A stretch of 64,000 bases of DNA from Triglochin maritima (GCA_963682175.1 OY821771.1:40010201-40074200), one strand, 5' to 3'. Counted from the first letter of the stretch, positions 42,408 to 56,735 are shown. A program made the numbers and translations. Notes: generated by a model not told the origin, from the letters alone.

Positions 42408-43702
42408 CAGTTACGTCTTTAAATTTGGTCATTTTGTAATTCTACGTATTAACGATCCTGTTAGACAAAATTCACCAGCTAAGATCTAATGTCTTGTTCT
42501 TTCTAGATGAGAAATAGCCCAATAAAACTAGTTTTTTCGACTGATGCCAAATTTTCACATTTTGAAAATAAGTAACTAATAGAACAGTTAAATAGAAATA
42601 CCAATGATTAATAAGTGACAATCATTGATAATAATGTCTAACACAAATTAATGTTCAAATAATTCACGTTTGATAGTTTAAAGACAAGAAAAATTAATGT
42701 TCAAACGAGTCACGTATGATGGTTCAAAGTGAATGAATATCCAATTGGAAAGGCCACGTAGCAGGACTGTTAACTTTGGTTCGACTTGATAGTTCGATTA
42801 AAAAAAATCGACTCTAGTTTAACTTGAAAATGAAGAATCTTGATGAAAAATAAAAAAATCTTCAAATTTGGTTCGGTAAACGAATCGTTCAAACTCGAAA
42901 TATTTTGATACTCGACTTGATAGTTTGTTTGAATTTTTTATTGTTCAATATATAATTTTTTTTGTATTTGATAATAACATAAGGTAATACTAATGTTCCG
43001 AAATTTCGCTCGAATGAGTCGGGAACAATTTTTTTTACACCCCTACCAAACAGGAACAATTTCCTGGAAACAAGCAGGAATAGCCACAAGAATTTGCTGG
43101 GTTTTGGAAAGATTGGCCGCTGAAAAGGATTTTTGATGTAAAGACATTTGATGTTGACTATTTAATTGTTTTATGTTTTAACCGATACAATCAATGACCA
43201 GAAAATTAACCAATTGGCAACGCCTTCAAAGCTTGGACAATTACAAGTTAGAAGAGTCGAATGAGTCAAAATCGTTAGCTACAAAAATCATATATTTTCT
43301 TCTTCGAATGAACCGATCGAGGTTCAATTACATTTTTAGGACGATATAACGTTGCTAATACTAATACCGATGCTCTGAACTGAAGGATCGGTATATTTTG
43401 AAACAAAACGTTGAGGTTAGGATTTCATCTGAAACGAAGGAGTATTGCATTTAATGTCATCTTGAGTCTCGACCATTGGTTTTGCAGCTATAAATCAATT
43501 TCAATAATCACTAATCAGTTGTTGCATTATTAAGATTTTATTTATCTTAAAAAACTTTTTTATTTTCGTAAATTTAGAAGATAACATAAATGATATTGGT
43601 CGCATTTTTATAAAAAAACTGAAATTACACTAAAATTTTGATTTTTTAACGTAACAAATTGATGTTAATAGTTACATACTTTGCTCACTCAATGGTTCGA
43701 TA

Positions 43703-43750
43703 TTTATAATTGTAGGTGGAGGAAAGAGAATTTATAATTGTAGGTGGAGG
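43703..43750. repeat. 20-bp direct repeat
   Basis: TTTATAATTGTAGGTGGAGG is present at 43703-43722 and 43731-43750, exact, with an 8-bp spacer. Confidence 0.95.
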
Positions 43751-44525
43751 TAGGTGAACTGGTGTGACGTGACAGAAAGAGAAATCATGACACCTAGAAG
43801 TAGTCCAGATGCTGTTAAAGATGACCTAAGTTGTTCTAGCGACATGCAGTACCCGTATGTGCATGTGAAGCCGTCTCTTCAGGCTCTCTTTCTCCTTCCC
43901 GTTGAGCTTAATTCTCGGCCATACTTTCACCATCATTTGGAAAGCTTCTTTGGGGGTTCACTCCTGATCTCGAAGTTGGTCTAGAACTTACAGATCATGT
44001 CATGCGCTGCTTCCTTTTGAGATCCTATGCTTATTCACGGTCCGATCGTGCTCTCCAACATGCATGCCATCTTCTGGCTTGCATATCTTTGGCGAAGTCT
44101 ATTCTTGGAGAGGTGACGTTTCACCATTTGGAGCTTACTTCGTATCTCAATTCTTGCGATCCCAACTCTTCGTCTTCTTGTAATCGGACTTGAGTCCCAT
44201 GTGGTGTGTTGTAAACCGAGTCTACAACTCCAAAACAGAACAAAAAAATCTTAAGGACCGATTTGATCCAATTTTTGGTCAACACTAACGTAAAAGTTCA
44301 ACAAAACCTGCCACATCAATCTCTCCCCTTATCTATTAATGAAAAACCGAAAATGTATCACTACCTCAACAGTATCTAAATGAAACTATACAACAGCAAT
44401 ATCAACGAAGACTTGACGTACATAGCGTGATTACTAGAAGGATAAGAATACACTACAAGACATGAAACCTCCGGCAAAACCAGAACAATTAACACTACAC
44501 TGTTATCCCCCTTTAGATACTACAA

Positions 44526-47500
44526 TTACTGGTTTTGATTCCAATTTCCACGTCGAAGCCTCAAACCAAGATCCACCTCCAGTTCACGATTTGCTAAGCC
44601 AGAACCCACTGCATTTGTGTCATCGGCGTCTGCAACAATCTCGGTGTCACGTCGATCTGCCACTGCATCCTCACCAAAGTTATGAAGTCTCCGGCCAATT
44701 AAATAGCGATCATCCCGTATTGAGTTGTGGAGGTTGGTGAACCAAACATGGAATCTCTTTGCACAGAAGAACACCAAACTGAAGAGCAAGCAGCCAAGCC
44801 AGGAAAACCGATACACGGCAGAATTCACTATCAATGGGTAGCCAAGCACTGGGAAAATTCCTTTAGCGAACACGTAGGGTACACAAAGTGCCGTTAGCAG
44901 CTTTGCTACAATAGGAATGACAATCTCACGGAGAACCCACAATCCCTGGATCCTAGAGAAACCATTTTCACGTACTCTCTCAAATTTTAAGCGCCAACTT
45001 TCATCCACTAAGGGTGCCATTTGGTCCAGCATAACCTGTTAAATAAAGCATCAAAAATTAGTCATTGTGGTCCTATTTCATGAAATGGAAGTGCATAAAA
45101 GAGTCACAATTGTGGAAAAAGTGATTCTTTTTTAACATAACCAGGTCAAAGCAATTAAGCAAATGTCTCAGGGAAAGATAGATTACCAATCTAGTCCAAA
45201 TTTTAAGAAATACCAGCCCCAAAGCCCAATCTTGGTAGAGCAGAAAAACAGGACTCTCATCCACTGGGACTCGCATTGGCACAATTACCAACAACTCAAA
45301 AAGGAGGCCAATAAGCACTGGGATGACAAGGATCTGGGCATAGAATTCAAATCAAGTTAATATTATAAATTCCTCAGAACAAAATATAACTAAGCACATG
45401 AGACCAACATACCCATATAGATAGGAGTGCAGAACTCTTCAAAACAATGCCACACCACTTTCCGATCTGGGATATCAGAACTCTAGCCCTTTGAGTTCTG
45501 ATATAATCCAATGAATATCTAATTCCAGATATAGAAGCCCATATGACATAGCATCCGATGTTGAAGGCATACACATCTGTAGACGCAAGCATGAAGAAAA
45601 CATGAAACCCCCAACAGATTCTCATCTTGGATTTTCAGCATCATCTTATATAATCACAAACAATACATACATTTAAGCTGAAGGGGAAAAAAGACAATGT
45701 TATTACCATTACACTTGATGCCATGGGTTATTGGTAGACGTGGAATAGCATTGAATAAAGCACGCCCCAAGGAAATGGGTACAACGATTAAAGCAGAGTT
45801 GAAGAGCAGTAATGTCATCCAAGCCAACACCAACAGCAACACAATACGAAATACAAAACTATACCTGCCATAGTAGCATACAAATCAAAATCTTCGAGCC
45901 ACAAAACTAATGCATTAATGTAAAAGAAGAAACATAACATATCCTTGTACAGCTCCAAAAACATGTATGTGCCTCGAAAAGAAATAGTATTTCCAACAAT
46001 AATTGTCTAAGTCATCTCATTGCTTAAATATCAAGAAGGGAAAACCTAAGAATTCACAAGGGAGGAGGAATATGTTTTTTTGAACTTCAAAACTACCAAA
46101 AATTAATGTTGTGCTTTGGAAAACTAATGTTTTGGGTTCGAATTGAAAAAATAATAATACACTTAAAGAAAAGAAAAGCGAAAAATACTAACTCAGAATC
46201 AGCTTGTTCATCACTATCAGAATCATCTGCAATATCTACATTTCCAATCATAGGGACTCTTCTATCGGGATTTTCAGCAGCAACAACAGCCATCAACCCT
46301 TGATCATGCAATCCATCTCCACCATGACGAGCATCATGCAATCTGTCTGCCCTTACGTCTACATTCCCATTTCCATGCCTGTTATTTTCCTCATTTGCAG
46401 GTAGTAAATAATCAGTCAAGCCAAGAGCCCAGCCTACTGCTGTAAACCAGTGACGTAGAAGGGCTTTTACAGTTGCTCGTGGCTTAAAATGCTCGATAGC
46501 AAAGGGTATACAAATTTGGAATAGAAGCATGTCGGCAGGAATTTCAGTGAAGGGGTCAGAAACACTGCAGTCAACAGATATATAAGATGATAAAAATGGG
46601 GCTACAGAGAAGAAAGAAACAGTCCATTCACCAAATTTAGAATAAGAGGCACTTACGAAATGTCCAATGGAAAAATAGATGGTGCCAGTCGCATGGCAAG
46701 CTTAACAGGTAGGAAAACAAGCATAACAATTAGGCTCCCATAAACAGCAACAGACAACAATACCCGGCGAGCATGTTTGTGCACAGGGTCATCAATTAGA
46801 TCCCGGAATGGGTTGTAATTTGGATCAGCAGGGTCCCTAAGAAAATATAAGACTCCAGTTCGCAAAACCTAGAAGGGGAATTGCAAGTTAGAAAACACAG
46901 ATTTAAGTGGAGCATTTCAGAAGTACAAAATAATACAATGTATAAATATTACATAACCATACCCCTCTTAGAAGGCTCACAAAAATGCTTATCTGAAGCA
47001 TATAGATTATCCCAACAAGCCAGTGAACAAAGCAACTCCCCACAGGAGATAGTGAAAAGAACTCAACTCTCTTGGTTATTGAAGTTCCAAGCATCTTTAT
47101 GGTGCATACATCGAGCCACCACCCACACATCAACGGAAAAACACCAAGCTCCATAACTAGAAGGAAAGCGACTTTAACCATTGTCATTATATGTCTTGCT
47201 CCAGCCAGAAACTGTCTGAACAAAGAAGGAATCGCTTCTGCTATAGATGCTATCCCGTAGAGCCTTCGGAAGGTCAAGGACTCACCGCGTGTATAACGAA
47301 CTAGAGCAACAAAAGCAAGGTAAATGAAAACCAAGCAGAATATGAAAACATATCCAATTGCTAGAGTAGTGGCATCAGATAGGTGGGAAGATCCAACATG
47401 TGTCCCTTTAGCTACATAAGCAGTTTTACTCATATTGTTTGTCAATTCATTTAACGCAGCCCCGTTCAAGGATTCATTAACTGCTTCCACTGCATTCCCA

Positions 47501-50500
47501 AAGAGGCTCCCATTGTGGCTCTCTGTAGTCAATTTTTTTACAGCAGTAAGTGCATTCTTTAAGGTGATATTAGCCAAGGAGAAGGCTGATTCTGTAAGTG
47601 GTGTGACTGATGATATCATTGAGCCGGATGTTGACGAAAAGAACCAAGACAAATAGAAAAGAACCAGCCGTCCTAGTGAAAATGGTATGAATATTACAAT
47701 TCCAAGGAATATAGCATTGCTCGCCAGAACCTGCAAAGCCATAAGGAGTTGTAAATATATACGCACCAATTTTTAGAGTTGGGAATATACCTATGGAACA
47801 CACATATAGGCTGTAGCAAATACTTATGAAGTAATGTAGTTCAATACTCAATATCTTCACCGCTTCCTATGCTATTTTAAGTTTTAACTGATATGTTGAA
47901 AGTCAATGCAAGTATGCAGATAACAAAATATCAAGCAAGCTTATCAAGAACAATACAAGATTAACAAAATATCATATAACATCAGCTGTCACAAAATAGA
48001 CCCAAGTGAAAAAGAGCGGCCATTATTTAAAACCAATAAACTGGATTGCCCTTTAATATGAATGGATTAAAGGAAAATTGCACCTATGCTAATAATACTT
48101 GTTAGACTATTCTTTGCAACCAAGCATCACATTTGACGCAATGCCTAGAATACCATCATGTACTACACTCATATCAACCAATGTATTGTAGCCAGAAACC
48201 ACTGCTACTTCTAGGTTGTCCTATCAAACACGAACAGATGAGATGAGCGAAGAATATGAGCATGGCAACAATACTTCTGCGTATATTATTTCTAACCAAA
48301 GCTTCACAACCTCAACTCAAAAAATACCGAGCAATTAAAACAAAGAACCTTTGAACAAAGGAACCGTCTCGCCATCATAAAGAGGGAGCATAACCAAATC
48401 TAAGAGTCCATCACGCAATATATAAGGAGATAAAGCACTAGAGGGAAGCAGCAACATACTCAGAGCATGCACAAAGTTTAACAAGAACAAGCAGAAAAGT
48501 ACTTACAGTTATTGCATTTTCAACCAGATGAAATACAGGACCTTGCATGCCAACAAGCTCGTCAAAAGGAACATCTTCTGCACCATCAGCATCATCCAGT
48601 CCGTCAAACATCTGTTCAACATGGGCTTCAAGGCGGGCAGCCTGCATTTCCAGGCGAGCAGCGACATTCTCAGCATTTCTTCTAATCAATTGACCAGCCC
48701 CAGCTATTCCTTGTGCCCCACCATCTTCAGCATTATTATCACCAGCATTTGGCTGATTAGGTGGCCCAGGAGCTCTCCCTCTTCCACGCACACCATTCCT
48801 TTCTTGGCCCTCATCTTCTCTATCAGCATCATGACCCCCAAGCTCCCGGAGATGCCTGAAATAATCCCTCAAAGAAGTGGCTCCGAGAAATATAAACACA
48901 ATGCTTGCAGAGAGCAAAAATCCATGAAGACAGTCTGTGAGAATTAGAGGTGCTGAAAAGTGACTCAGGAATAGCATCTGAGCTTCACCAAAGCTTCTTA
49001 CGAAAGTCAACCTCCAAATCCAGAAAGTGATGAATGGTATAATAAGAAGCCAAACTGACAGGACAAAAGCAAGACGGAGGATGAATTGCAGAACATGACA
49101 TGTTTTCATGGCCATCCCAACCACAAATTCCTGGAAAGGAAGCCTTGCAGGAGCATTCTCGGCATAGACGGGTGAAAATGAAAATGGATGTTTGCAAACC
49201 TGTCAGAAAACAAATAAAATCACATATAATCAGGCAAAGGTCAACCACACAAGAGAAACTGGAAATTAATTTGGTTGCACATAGTGGGCAAGCATTAGAA
49301 CAACATTTCAAGTTTGAATGCAAAATCACATGATTTCAATAGCAGTGAAGTGAACACGCCAGTTAACGAACACCAACATGCAAAAGATATGTATTTCTAT
49401 CAACAGAGTGACACTTGGTCAATTCAACAAACTCATCCAATAAACAAGCAACAATATCACATAATAAACAAAATCTGAGTGCAAAAATACACGCAAAGAT
49501 ATTTAAGTTCTTGTAAATCATGGGTTTCAGCGTCATTAAAGCAACATTTGTGCATGAGGAATGGTCTATCTACAATACATGCATATTAAGCAACCTAAGC
49601 AGATAAAAAGCTACCAAGCATCTAAAGTCACTTTCTCAAATTCAAACTAAACAATCAATTCCTATCAGATTTTCTTCTGATCATTAATTCCTATCAAATT
49701 TTGGTCAATTCTCATCAGATTAACCAAAACTTCCTCAATTTCAATGAGAAAATTAACACATTATTACCTAAAAGACACCAAAATGAACAGAACAGCAAAG
49801 AACGTTTTTTTCATCTTCCCACCGCAAAAATAAACCCCGCCACCACAAAAATAACCCAACTTTTCGATGAAAATCCAACATTCCCACCGAAATAATCAAT
49901 TACTCTGAGATTCACCAGCATCCATCATCACAAAAATAAACCTCACCAACGCCAAAAACAACCCAACATTTCAACGAAAGAACCAATTCTTCCACCTGAA
50001 TAATCAATTTCAATGAAATTAACCAAAGTCTCCACCCCCAAGAACAAACCCAAACCGAATTAATCAATTCCTATGAGATCCACCAATCAACATCCCCCAC
50101 CGGCAAAACACACCTCATCTCACCACCCCAACCCAAAAGGAACCAACTTTCCAATGAAAAAAATAATCCAACCTTTCACCGAAACACCAATTCCTACGAG
50201 ATCAACCCAAAAAAAAAACAATTTATTTCTCCACCACCGATAGAACCAATTGAAATACCAAAAGGAAAGGGAAATATCCGCCTAACCTCGCAGTTGCGGG
50301 CGTTGCTGTGGTTGAGCCACTGGAGGAGGCAGTCCTGGTGGACGAACTTGATGCTTCCGCTGCAGGCGCAGGGGTACCGGAGCGGGTTTTCCCTGTCCCC
50401 CGGGTTGCGGCAGATCCTGCACACGTCCCCCTCGTCCTCGTCGTCTTCATACCGGCTCGCCTGCGACGACGACGACACCTTCGTCTCCGGCAACGACGGG

Positions 50501-50520
50501 ACTTCCGCGATCTCCTCCAT
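44526..50520 (-). CDS. SUD1: Doa10-type RING-CH E3 ubiquitin ligase, SUD1/CER9 type
   Basis: An ER-membrane E3 ligase of ER-associated degradation; Arabidopsis SUD1/CER9 tunes HMG-CoA reductase activity and cuticular lipids. Nine exons (minus) join in phase: 50520-50287, 49199-48507, 47730-46963, 46868-46657, 46564-46193, 45864-45707, 45576-45413, 45333-45187, 45035-44526 (3258 nt, 1085 aa; Arabidopsis about 1108). The RING-CH domain starts at residue 34 (CRICRNPG, CACSGSIKFVHQDCLLQWLN) and crosses the first intron to VCKHPF. Many hydrophobic segments follow, as in the roughly 14-helix Doa10 fold, with the conserved stretch GLLFELLVIVPMRVPVDESP in exon 8. The acidic DADGAEDVPFDELVGMQGPV lies in exon 2. 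I chose the ATG at 50520 (MEEIAEV); an in-frame ATG at 50562 would add 14 basic residues. No break was seen. Confidence 0.95.
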
Positions 50521-50562
50521 CCACGCACGCCTCTTCTCTTCTCCTCTTCTCTTCTCTTTCAA

Positions 50563-52199
50563 GGAGAAGAAGAAAAGGGAAAATGGAGAGGTTGATTATT
50601 ATGGTTTTTTATTTAATCGGGTTGGGATCCGATTACGGTGGCGGTGGATTATGAGACCCGGTTTCTCGATGCGGATCCAAGAAGTCGGTTTTCTGTCGAT
50701 TTGTTTTAACTTGTCATTTGACCAAATCATAAATTTGGATTTCATTTTCAGCAACTTTTAGATTCTTCGGTCTTAAACTTAATAGTGTTCAAACTTTAGA
50801 ATTTGGAAATTAAAATATTCTTTAAGCTATACAATGCCATGTTGTCAAAGTTTTCGAAGGAGATTGTTAATCATCATATTTGGTCGTCCCTGAAAGGAAT
50901 CTTGATGAATACGTATGTAATAGGCTAATCCGACTGATTATGTTGATACAATTCTCATAATTCGACTGAACGGTACCGGTTGTAATTTGTTTTTCATAGT
51001 TTTTCGATTATTTATACAAGTCTTATAAAGTTGGATTTTTGTTTGTTTTAAATTATTTCGAAAAAATCTATTATTTACTATTGAATGATAATGTTTAGAT
51101 AGTTATTTCAGTAATCTTAAGGAAAGAAGAAAAAAAGTCTCTAACTTAGATAACGATTTAATATGAGAAAAAATGAAGAGAAAGTTGTCCCTACTCAACT
51201 TTCTCTTCAATTTTTAAGAAGAAACGGAGAAAAAGTGATTATTGTAATTTTATAATGAATAATTGGAGCATAAGTGAACTAACGAATAATTACAACACCA
51301 ACGTTAAATTCATGCTACTTACAACTAACAAACAACTCAAATAAATGGTATTATAAAATATTGTAAAAGGAACTAGATTACCATTTATTATTAACCTAGA
51401 GTATTGTTTGCTTCCCTGCAATAAAATTTTCCACAACTTATACACACTCACACACACAACCATCCAATCCCTCACTCACTGTAACACAATAACCATCACA
51501 CGGTACCTCAATTCGCCACCATTATCACAATAATTCATGAACCACACAATTATAATGAACTATTTTCATTCAAGAAGTTCAAATGACATTTAAACTTGGA
51601 GATAAACATGGTGCAAAGTTTTACAAAATCAAACTGAATAAAACCAAACAACTACAAAGAACAATGTCACTGCAAAGTAGGAGCAACAAATTAAAAAATA
51701 TGTTCTCTTTTGTAGGAATTGCAATGGTCATGTTCGGTTCATCAAAAGATAGAAATCAATTAGTTGGAAGCTTCTTCATCATTGGTACCACTGATCTTTA
51801 CCATTAAAACCTGTACCTTGGACAACCTCAACCCATTTGATTTTCCATACTCATTGTAAAGCATGTCATGGTCATTTTCGAGCCATTGGCAATCACTTGT
51901 TCCAATCAGATTTAATTGGAATTTATAGGTTGAAGACGGTTAGTATAGACTGGGACGGATCCTATAGTCAAACCCAACTAAACCTACAACAATAGTCTTC
52001 ATGTAATCAAATGGAAATGGGCCTATTAGGCTTAAATGCCAAAATACAATTGGACTTATCTTTAGCTTTACATCCTCAACTCTAATCTTCTCTTCATTAG
52101 GATTACTTACTTCTAACTTCTTCTTCTGTCTCTTTTCTCTCATATAGATAGAAGTTTTAGTCGGAGTAGGAAGGAGCACCACGAGTCAATTATCCGTAG
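50563..52199. other. intergenic, upstream of SUD1
   Basis: The immediate SUD1 upstream is rich in CTTTT/CTCTT words (plus strand 50521-50580), a likely leader or promoter. The remainder is AT-rich without recognised genes; the LTR of the old copia element may reach into 51930-52255, but its borders could not be set. Confidence 0.45.
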
Positions 52200-52873
52200 T
52201 TCAAGGCCTATACTACTGACGGAGCCGAGTAAAGAGGCAACTGTAGACAAGTGAGACTCCCCCCTCAAACTTGATGTGGGTGAATAACAAACACCAAGTT
52301 TGGGTTGAAAATCCTCAAACAAATGCCTGACCAAAGGCTTTGTAAACAGAATAGTCACCTACGGAGCTAAAGGAACAAATCTAGTAAAAGCCACATTCTC
52401 TCTAACAAAATGGTGATCTAGTTCGACATTCTTAGTTCTTGCATGAAAGACTGTTTCTACTCATGCAAAGAGAACTCACTTTGTCACAATACAAAGTTGA
52501 GGGTCCTTGTTGTGATAAATAAATACTTTTCAAGACAAAAAAGACAAGCAAGTTAATTTAGATGCGGCGGTTGTTGATGATCTGTCTCAGCTTTCGCGCT
52601 TGATCTGGCCACTTTGGTTGCTTTTTGGAGCTCCACCTCACACAATCGGAGCCTAGAAATGTGCAATAACTTGCAGTGGATCTCCTTGTGATTGTGCACC
52701 CTGCCTAATCAATAACAACAAATTAAGTCAAACACTTTTAAATCGATGCTAGATAGAATTCTGAATTTCTTATCCCCCATGTCCTAAGATCTATGTATAT
52801 ATCTGAGAATATGTTTTACTACATTGAAGCTACTATTAGTAGGAAATGACATGAATTGACAAGTCTGATCTTG

Positions 52874-53808
52874 TTATTGTAAGGTATTGCAGAGTGCCCA
52901 CAATTGATCTATGAAACTTTGGATCAGAAAATGCTTCAACAGTAGAGGAAGAGGGGCATGCCATGTTGCTATTGGAGTTTCTACAGGTTTACAATAACTC
53001 ATTCTAGATCTTTTCAAGATTTCTAAAGCATGTCTAGATTGTGAGAGGAATAGACCATAAGAAGTTTTGAGTACTTGAATACCAAGAAAATATTGCAGGT
53101 TGCCAAACTCCCTCACAAGTCACAACAAATGTTGAACTCAAATCATTCACAAACTTTTGAAATTTGGTTGGTGAGTTGCTGCTCAAGACTATATTATTAA
53201 CATATAAGAGAAGTAGAATGACATCATAATGAGATCTCCGAACAAAGAATGAGGAATATGCATGCTACAATTGAACCCTAGATCCACTATATACTATGTG
53301 ACTTGTTGAACCAGGCTCTAAGTGTCTGCTTTAGTCCATAAATGGTTCTTTTAATTTACAAACACGTCCTGGGAAGTTTTCAATTCTATACTCTGATGGA
53401 TGTGACATATATACAAGAGTCCCCATTTCACGATTCAAAAAATCATTAGAAATATCTAATTGTCTAATTTCCCACTTTAGAACAGTGACTATACTTAAAA
53501 CAACTCTTATTGTTCTAGATGTCACCACTGGACTAAAAGTTCCAATGCAGTCCATTCCTTTTTATTTGAAGCGTTGAGCCACAGACAGTGTTCAACCTCT
53601 CCACTGATCCATCTGCCTTCAACTTGACTTTATACACCCATCTATTGCCAATTAAATTTGCATCTTGTGGTGCTTCCACTAGCTCCCACGTATCATTTTC
53701 TTGTATGGTCATAAACTCTTCATTCATAGCCGCCCATCCATCACGTCTAAGGGCTTCTTTTACATTAATTGGCCCTCTAACAATTGACTCAACATGCACG
53801 GCATACAT
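52874..53808 (-). pseudogene. copia reverse transcriptase, broken
   Basis: From right to left on the minus strand: DGWAAMNEEFMTIQENDTWE at 53808-53533, DCIGTFSPVVTSRTIRVVLS at 53555-53331, and the FGNLQYFLGIQVLKTSYGLF segment at 53116-52874. The YVDD catalytic segment between (about 53180) is not in frame. Several stops and shifts. Confidence 0.8.
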
Positions 53809-54370
53809 TGGGTTTAGTTATATAAATCTCATGTTGAGAGCTTGTTGTCATCTGATGGGTGGTCCTTTAACTTATTCAACTTCAAACTCTCACTCTCCAC
53901 TCCTTCATTTTGCTCAGATTGTTCTTCAATAGCAGCGTCATGTTACTCTTAAATTGTGCAATTATCATCTGCTTCTACAGTGTTGTCAAGTGCACCATCA
54001 TATATGATATATTGCATCAACATTTTCAGCAACTAGAAACCATCATCTTCAACAACACAACAACTTCATCGACCATTCCTTCTCCTAAGTCTTGATTGTA
54101 AAGTATAGCAACTTGTGTGTCCTTCTCCATGGAGTCATTGTCTTCAACAACATCAAGTTTCCATTCCTTATAAGAACCTAGTTCTCCCATTTCTACACTC
54201 TCAACATGATTGCTAGAAAATAAAACAAATTCGTTAAACATTACATGTCTTGAGAGATATACTTTACCTATTGGGATATGTAAAACATCTACATCCCTTT
54301 GGATGAACACTATACCCCAAAAATACACATGAATGAGATCTAGGATCATGTTTTGAAACAACATAATCCC

Positions 54371-54906
54371 TTAGATAAAAGGCAAAGACTTCAAAAGACT
54401 AGTAGTAAGGATGTTTCTTAAAAAGAGAATAAAAGAAACTTTCATAACTGTGGCTTTTAGAGGGAAGTCTGCTGATAAGAAACACAAAAGTTGAGAAAGC
54501 TTCACCAAGTATTTCTTTGGTATAGAAGCTTGAAACATCATTGCAAGCCCAACTTCTACTATATGTCTATGCTTTCTCTCTACCACTTCATTTTGTTGTG
54601 GAGACTGTGGACATGAAAGCTGATCTGTTGCACCTTTCAGTTGCTGCATAGATGTATTTTGTAAAGTTTGTTGAAAGTCTCCACCCTTTGAACTAAAAGA
54701 TGAGTTGGATCGCTTCCTGTTTCCTTTTCTATAACTCCATTGGTTATAGAAAGCCATAGCATTTGACACGATAATATCCTTCCTTTAATTTGTGCTTTTG
54801 TCATTTCACGGCGTTTTAGGATAGAAATAAGATCATTATAGATAGAAATTGGTGGTTTCAACATTGCAACAATAAAACTTTCATAATCTGACTCTAATTC
54901 ATTCAT
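54371..54906 (-). pseudogene. copia gag fused to integrase by deletion
   Basis: The minus-strand frame 54769-54371 runs from a gag tail (NRKRSNSSFSSKGGDF) straight into integrase (QLSCPQSPQQNEVVERKHRH, GLAMMFQASIPKKYLVK) with no zinc knuckle, protease or HHCC region between. The preceding gag piece is ELESDYESFIVAMLKPP at 54906-54637 in another frame. The join implies loss of roughly 1 kb or more. Confidence 0.75.
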
Positions 54907-54915
54907 AATGTAAAC

Positions 54916-55124
54916 TATTGAAACACAAATCTTGGAAGAAGTATTTGAGAAAAACAGATATCAATCTCTTGAATTGTTAGAGATTGATCATGATATATTT
55001 ATATCAAGTGGTAGGATTACAAAATTACATTTGAGCAGTATGAGATTAATAAAATACAGAGAAGAAATGTATGTAGACTAGAAGGAAGGCCTAGTACAAT
55101 TAGCTTTATATGGATGTTCTAATA
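54916..55124 (-). repeat. 3' LTR of the young copia element
   Basis: On the plus strand it starts TATTGAAAC, where its partner has TGTTGAAAC (G to A), and ends TTCTAATA. The inner border abuts the purine run seen as CCCCCCTCAAGC on the plus strand. Confidence 0.9.
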
Positions 55125-56735
55125 TCCCCCCTCAAGCTAACAGGGAGTGGGCGAACTGTGAGTTTGGAACGAAGGAGGTTAAACTGAGATGAGGGTAGTG
55201 CTTTTGTAAAAACATCCGCAGTTTGGTCTTTGCTAGAGATAAAACGTATGTTGAGTTGTTTGGCAGCGACTTTCTCTCGAACAAAGTGAAAATCAATTTC
55301 CACGTGCTTGGTTCGGGCATGGAAAACGGGATTTGCAGCCAGAAATGTAGCACTGATGTTATCGCACCAAAGAGTAGGCGTGGTGCAGGGAAGGTGAAGG
55401 TCGTGAAGTAGTTGCTGGATCCATATGACCTCTGCTGTGGCATGGGATAAGCTTTTGTATTCTGCCTCGGTGCTTGATTTTGCTACTGTGGGTTGTTTTT
55501 TTGATTTCCAGGAAACCAGATTGTGTCCAAGATAGATGCAAAAGCCAGAAGTAGAGCGCCGATCATCCGAGTCCCCAGCCCAATCTGCATCAGAAAATGC
55601 AAACAAGTGGCTTAAAGTTGTGGGAGGAGATCTAACAAAATTCAAACCATGATTGATTGTTTGTTTTAGATATCGTAGGATTCTTTTTACAGCAGTCCAG
55701 TGATCATTATTCGGATTGTGCATATATTGATAGACACGATTTACGGAGTACGTTATGTCGGGTCTGGTTAGAGTTATGTATTGGAGAGCACCGACAATGC
55801 TTCTATAGAGGAAAATATCATGCATGGGTGAGACAGTGTAACGTGATAATTTGATTGAAGGACAGGAGGGAGTGGTGATTGGTTTGGCGTTGTGCATGTT
55901 GGTTTTAATTAATAAGTCTGAAATGTATTTTTGTTGGTTAAAAAACATGCCAGTAGGTGTTTTATGTGCTTCTATTCCTAAAAAATAGTGAATAAGGCCT
56001 AAATCTTTTAAAGAAAAGGTAGAGTTAAGGGTTGAAACAACCTGAGAAATGAGTTGAGGGGAACTTCCTATGAGGAGAATATCATCTACGTAGACGAGGA
56101 TAATCAGAATGTTTTTACCTGTATTCAAAACAAACATAGAGGTGTCAGATAGACTTGGTCGGAAGCCAAGCTGAGTGAGCTTGGTTGATAATTTGTGGAA
56201 CCAAGCTTGAGGGGCATGTTTAAGGCCATAGATGGCTTTCTGGAGTCGACAAACATGATGTGGAAAACTTGGGTTAATATACCCCTGAGGTTGAGTCATA
56301 TAGACTTCCTCTTGGAGATCACCATTTAGAAAGGCATTGTTCACATCAAGTTGCCTAATAGGTCAGTTTTTAGAAATAGCAAGAGAAAGAACTACTCGAA
56401 TAGTGACTGGTTTCACAACAGGGTTGAAAGTTTCATCATAGTCAACTCCAGCTTCTTGGTGAAACCCTTTAGCAACAAGACGTGCTTTGTATTTTAAAAC
56501 AGAGCCATCAGGATTACGCTTGATTCAGTATACCCATTTACAGCCAACCAAATTTTTAACTGAGGAGACGGGAACAAGAGTCTAAGTATTGTTTGAGATC
56601 AGTGCATTATATTCATCATCCATAGCCGCCCGCCACTTATTGTTTTTGACAGCAGTAGAGAAATTTGAAGGAGGTGTGTCTGAAAGAGTGGAGTGAGGAG
56701 GTGGATATTTGGTAGTATTGAAGAGGTGGAAATAA
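55106..56735 (-). pseudogene. copia reverse transcriptase-RNase H (young element)
   Basis: From 56344 to 55106 (minus) the frame is open: NNAFLNGDLQEEVYMTQPQG, the catalytic LVYVDDILLIG, DLGLIHYFLGIEAH, RNase H FSDADWAGDSDDRRSTSGFC and SSTEAEYKSLSHA, and the ADVFTKALPS end. Upstream, the RT start carries three in-frame stops at 56582-56584, 56525-56527 and 56363-56365. Its right border is the nested LTR, which separated it from the integrase part of the same polyprotein. Confidence 0.9.

Larger units (their letters stand above)
41778..44525. other. convergent intergenic region with both 3' ends
   Basis: It holds the 3' UTRs of the plus-strand kinesin and the minus-strand SUD1-like gene and AT-rich spacer. 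Open frames at 43754-44193 match nothing I recognise. Confidence 0.5.
52200..54910 (-). mobile_element. old Ty1/copia fragment, internally deleted
   Basis: Minus-strand pieces, right to left: gag (54637-54906), integrase (54026-54769), RT (52874-53808) and the end of RNase H (52140-52360). RT has GNRWVYKVKLKADGS, RQLDISNDFLNRE and FGNLQYFLGIQVL. RNase H ends with LFTKPLVRHLFE. A polypurine tract (TTTGAGGGGGGA, minus) lies at 52258-52269. Many frameshifts and stops make it clearly older than its neighbour, which inserted at its right end. Confidence 0.85.

Noticed and set aside
50223..50761. Arg-rich open frames on both strands around the SUD1 start
   Set aside because: Shadows of the GC-rich first exon, which encodes the RING-CH domain in a different frame.
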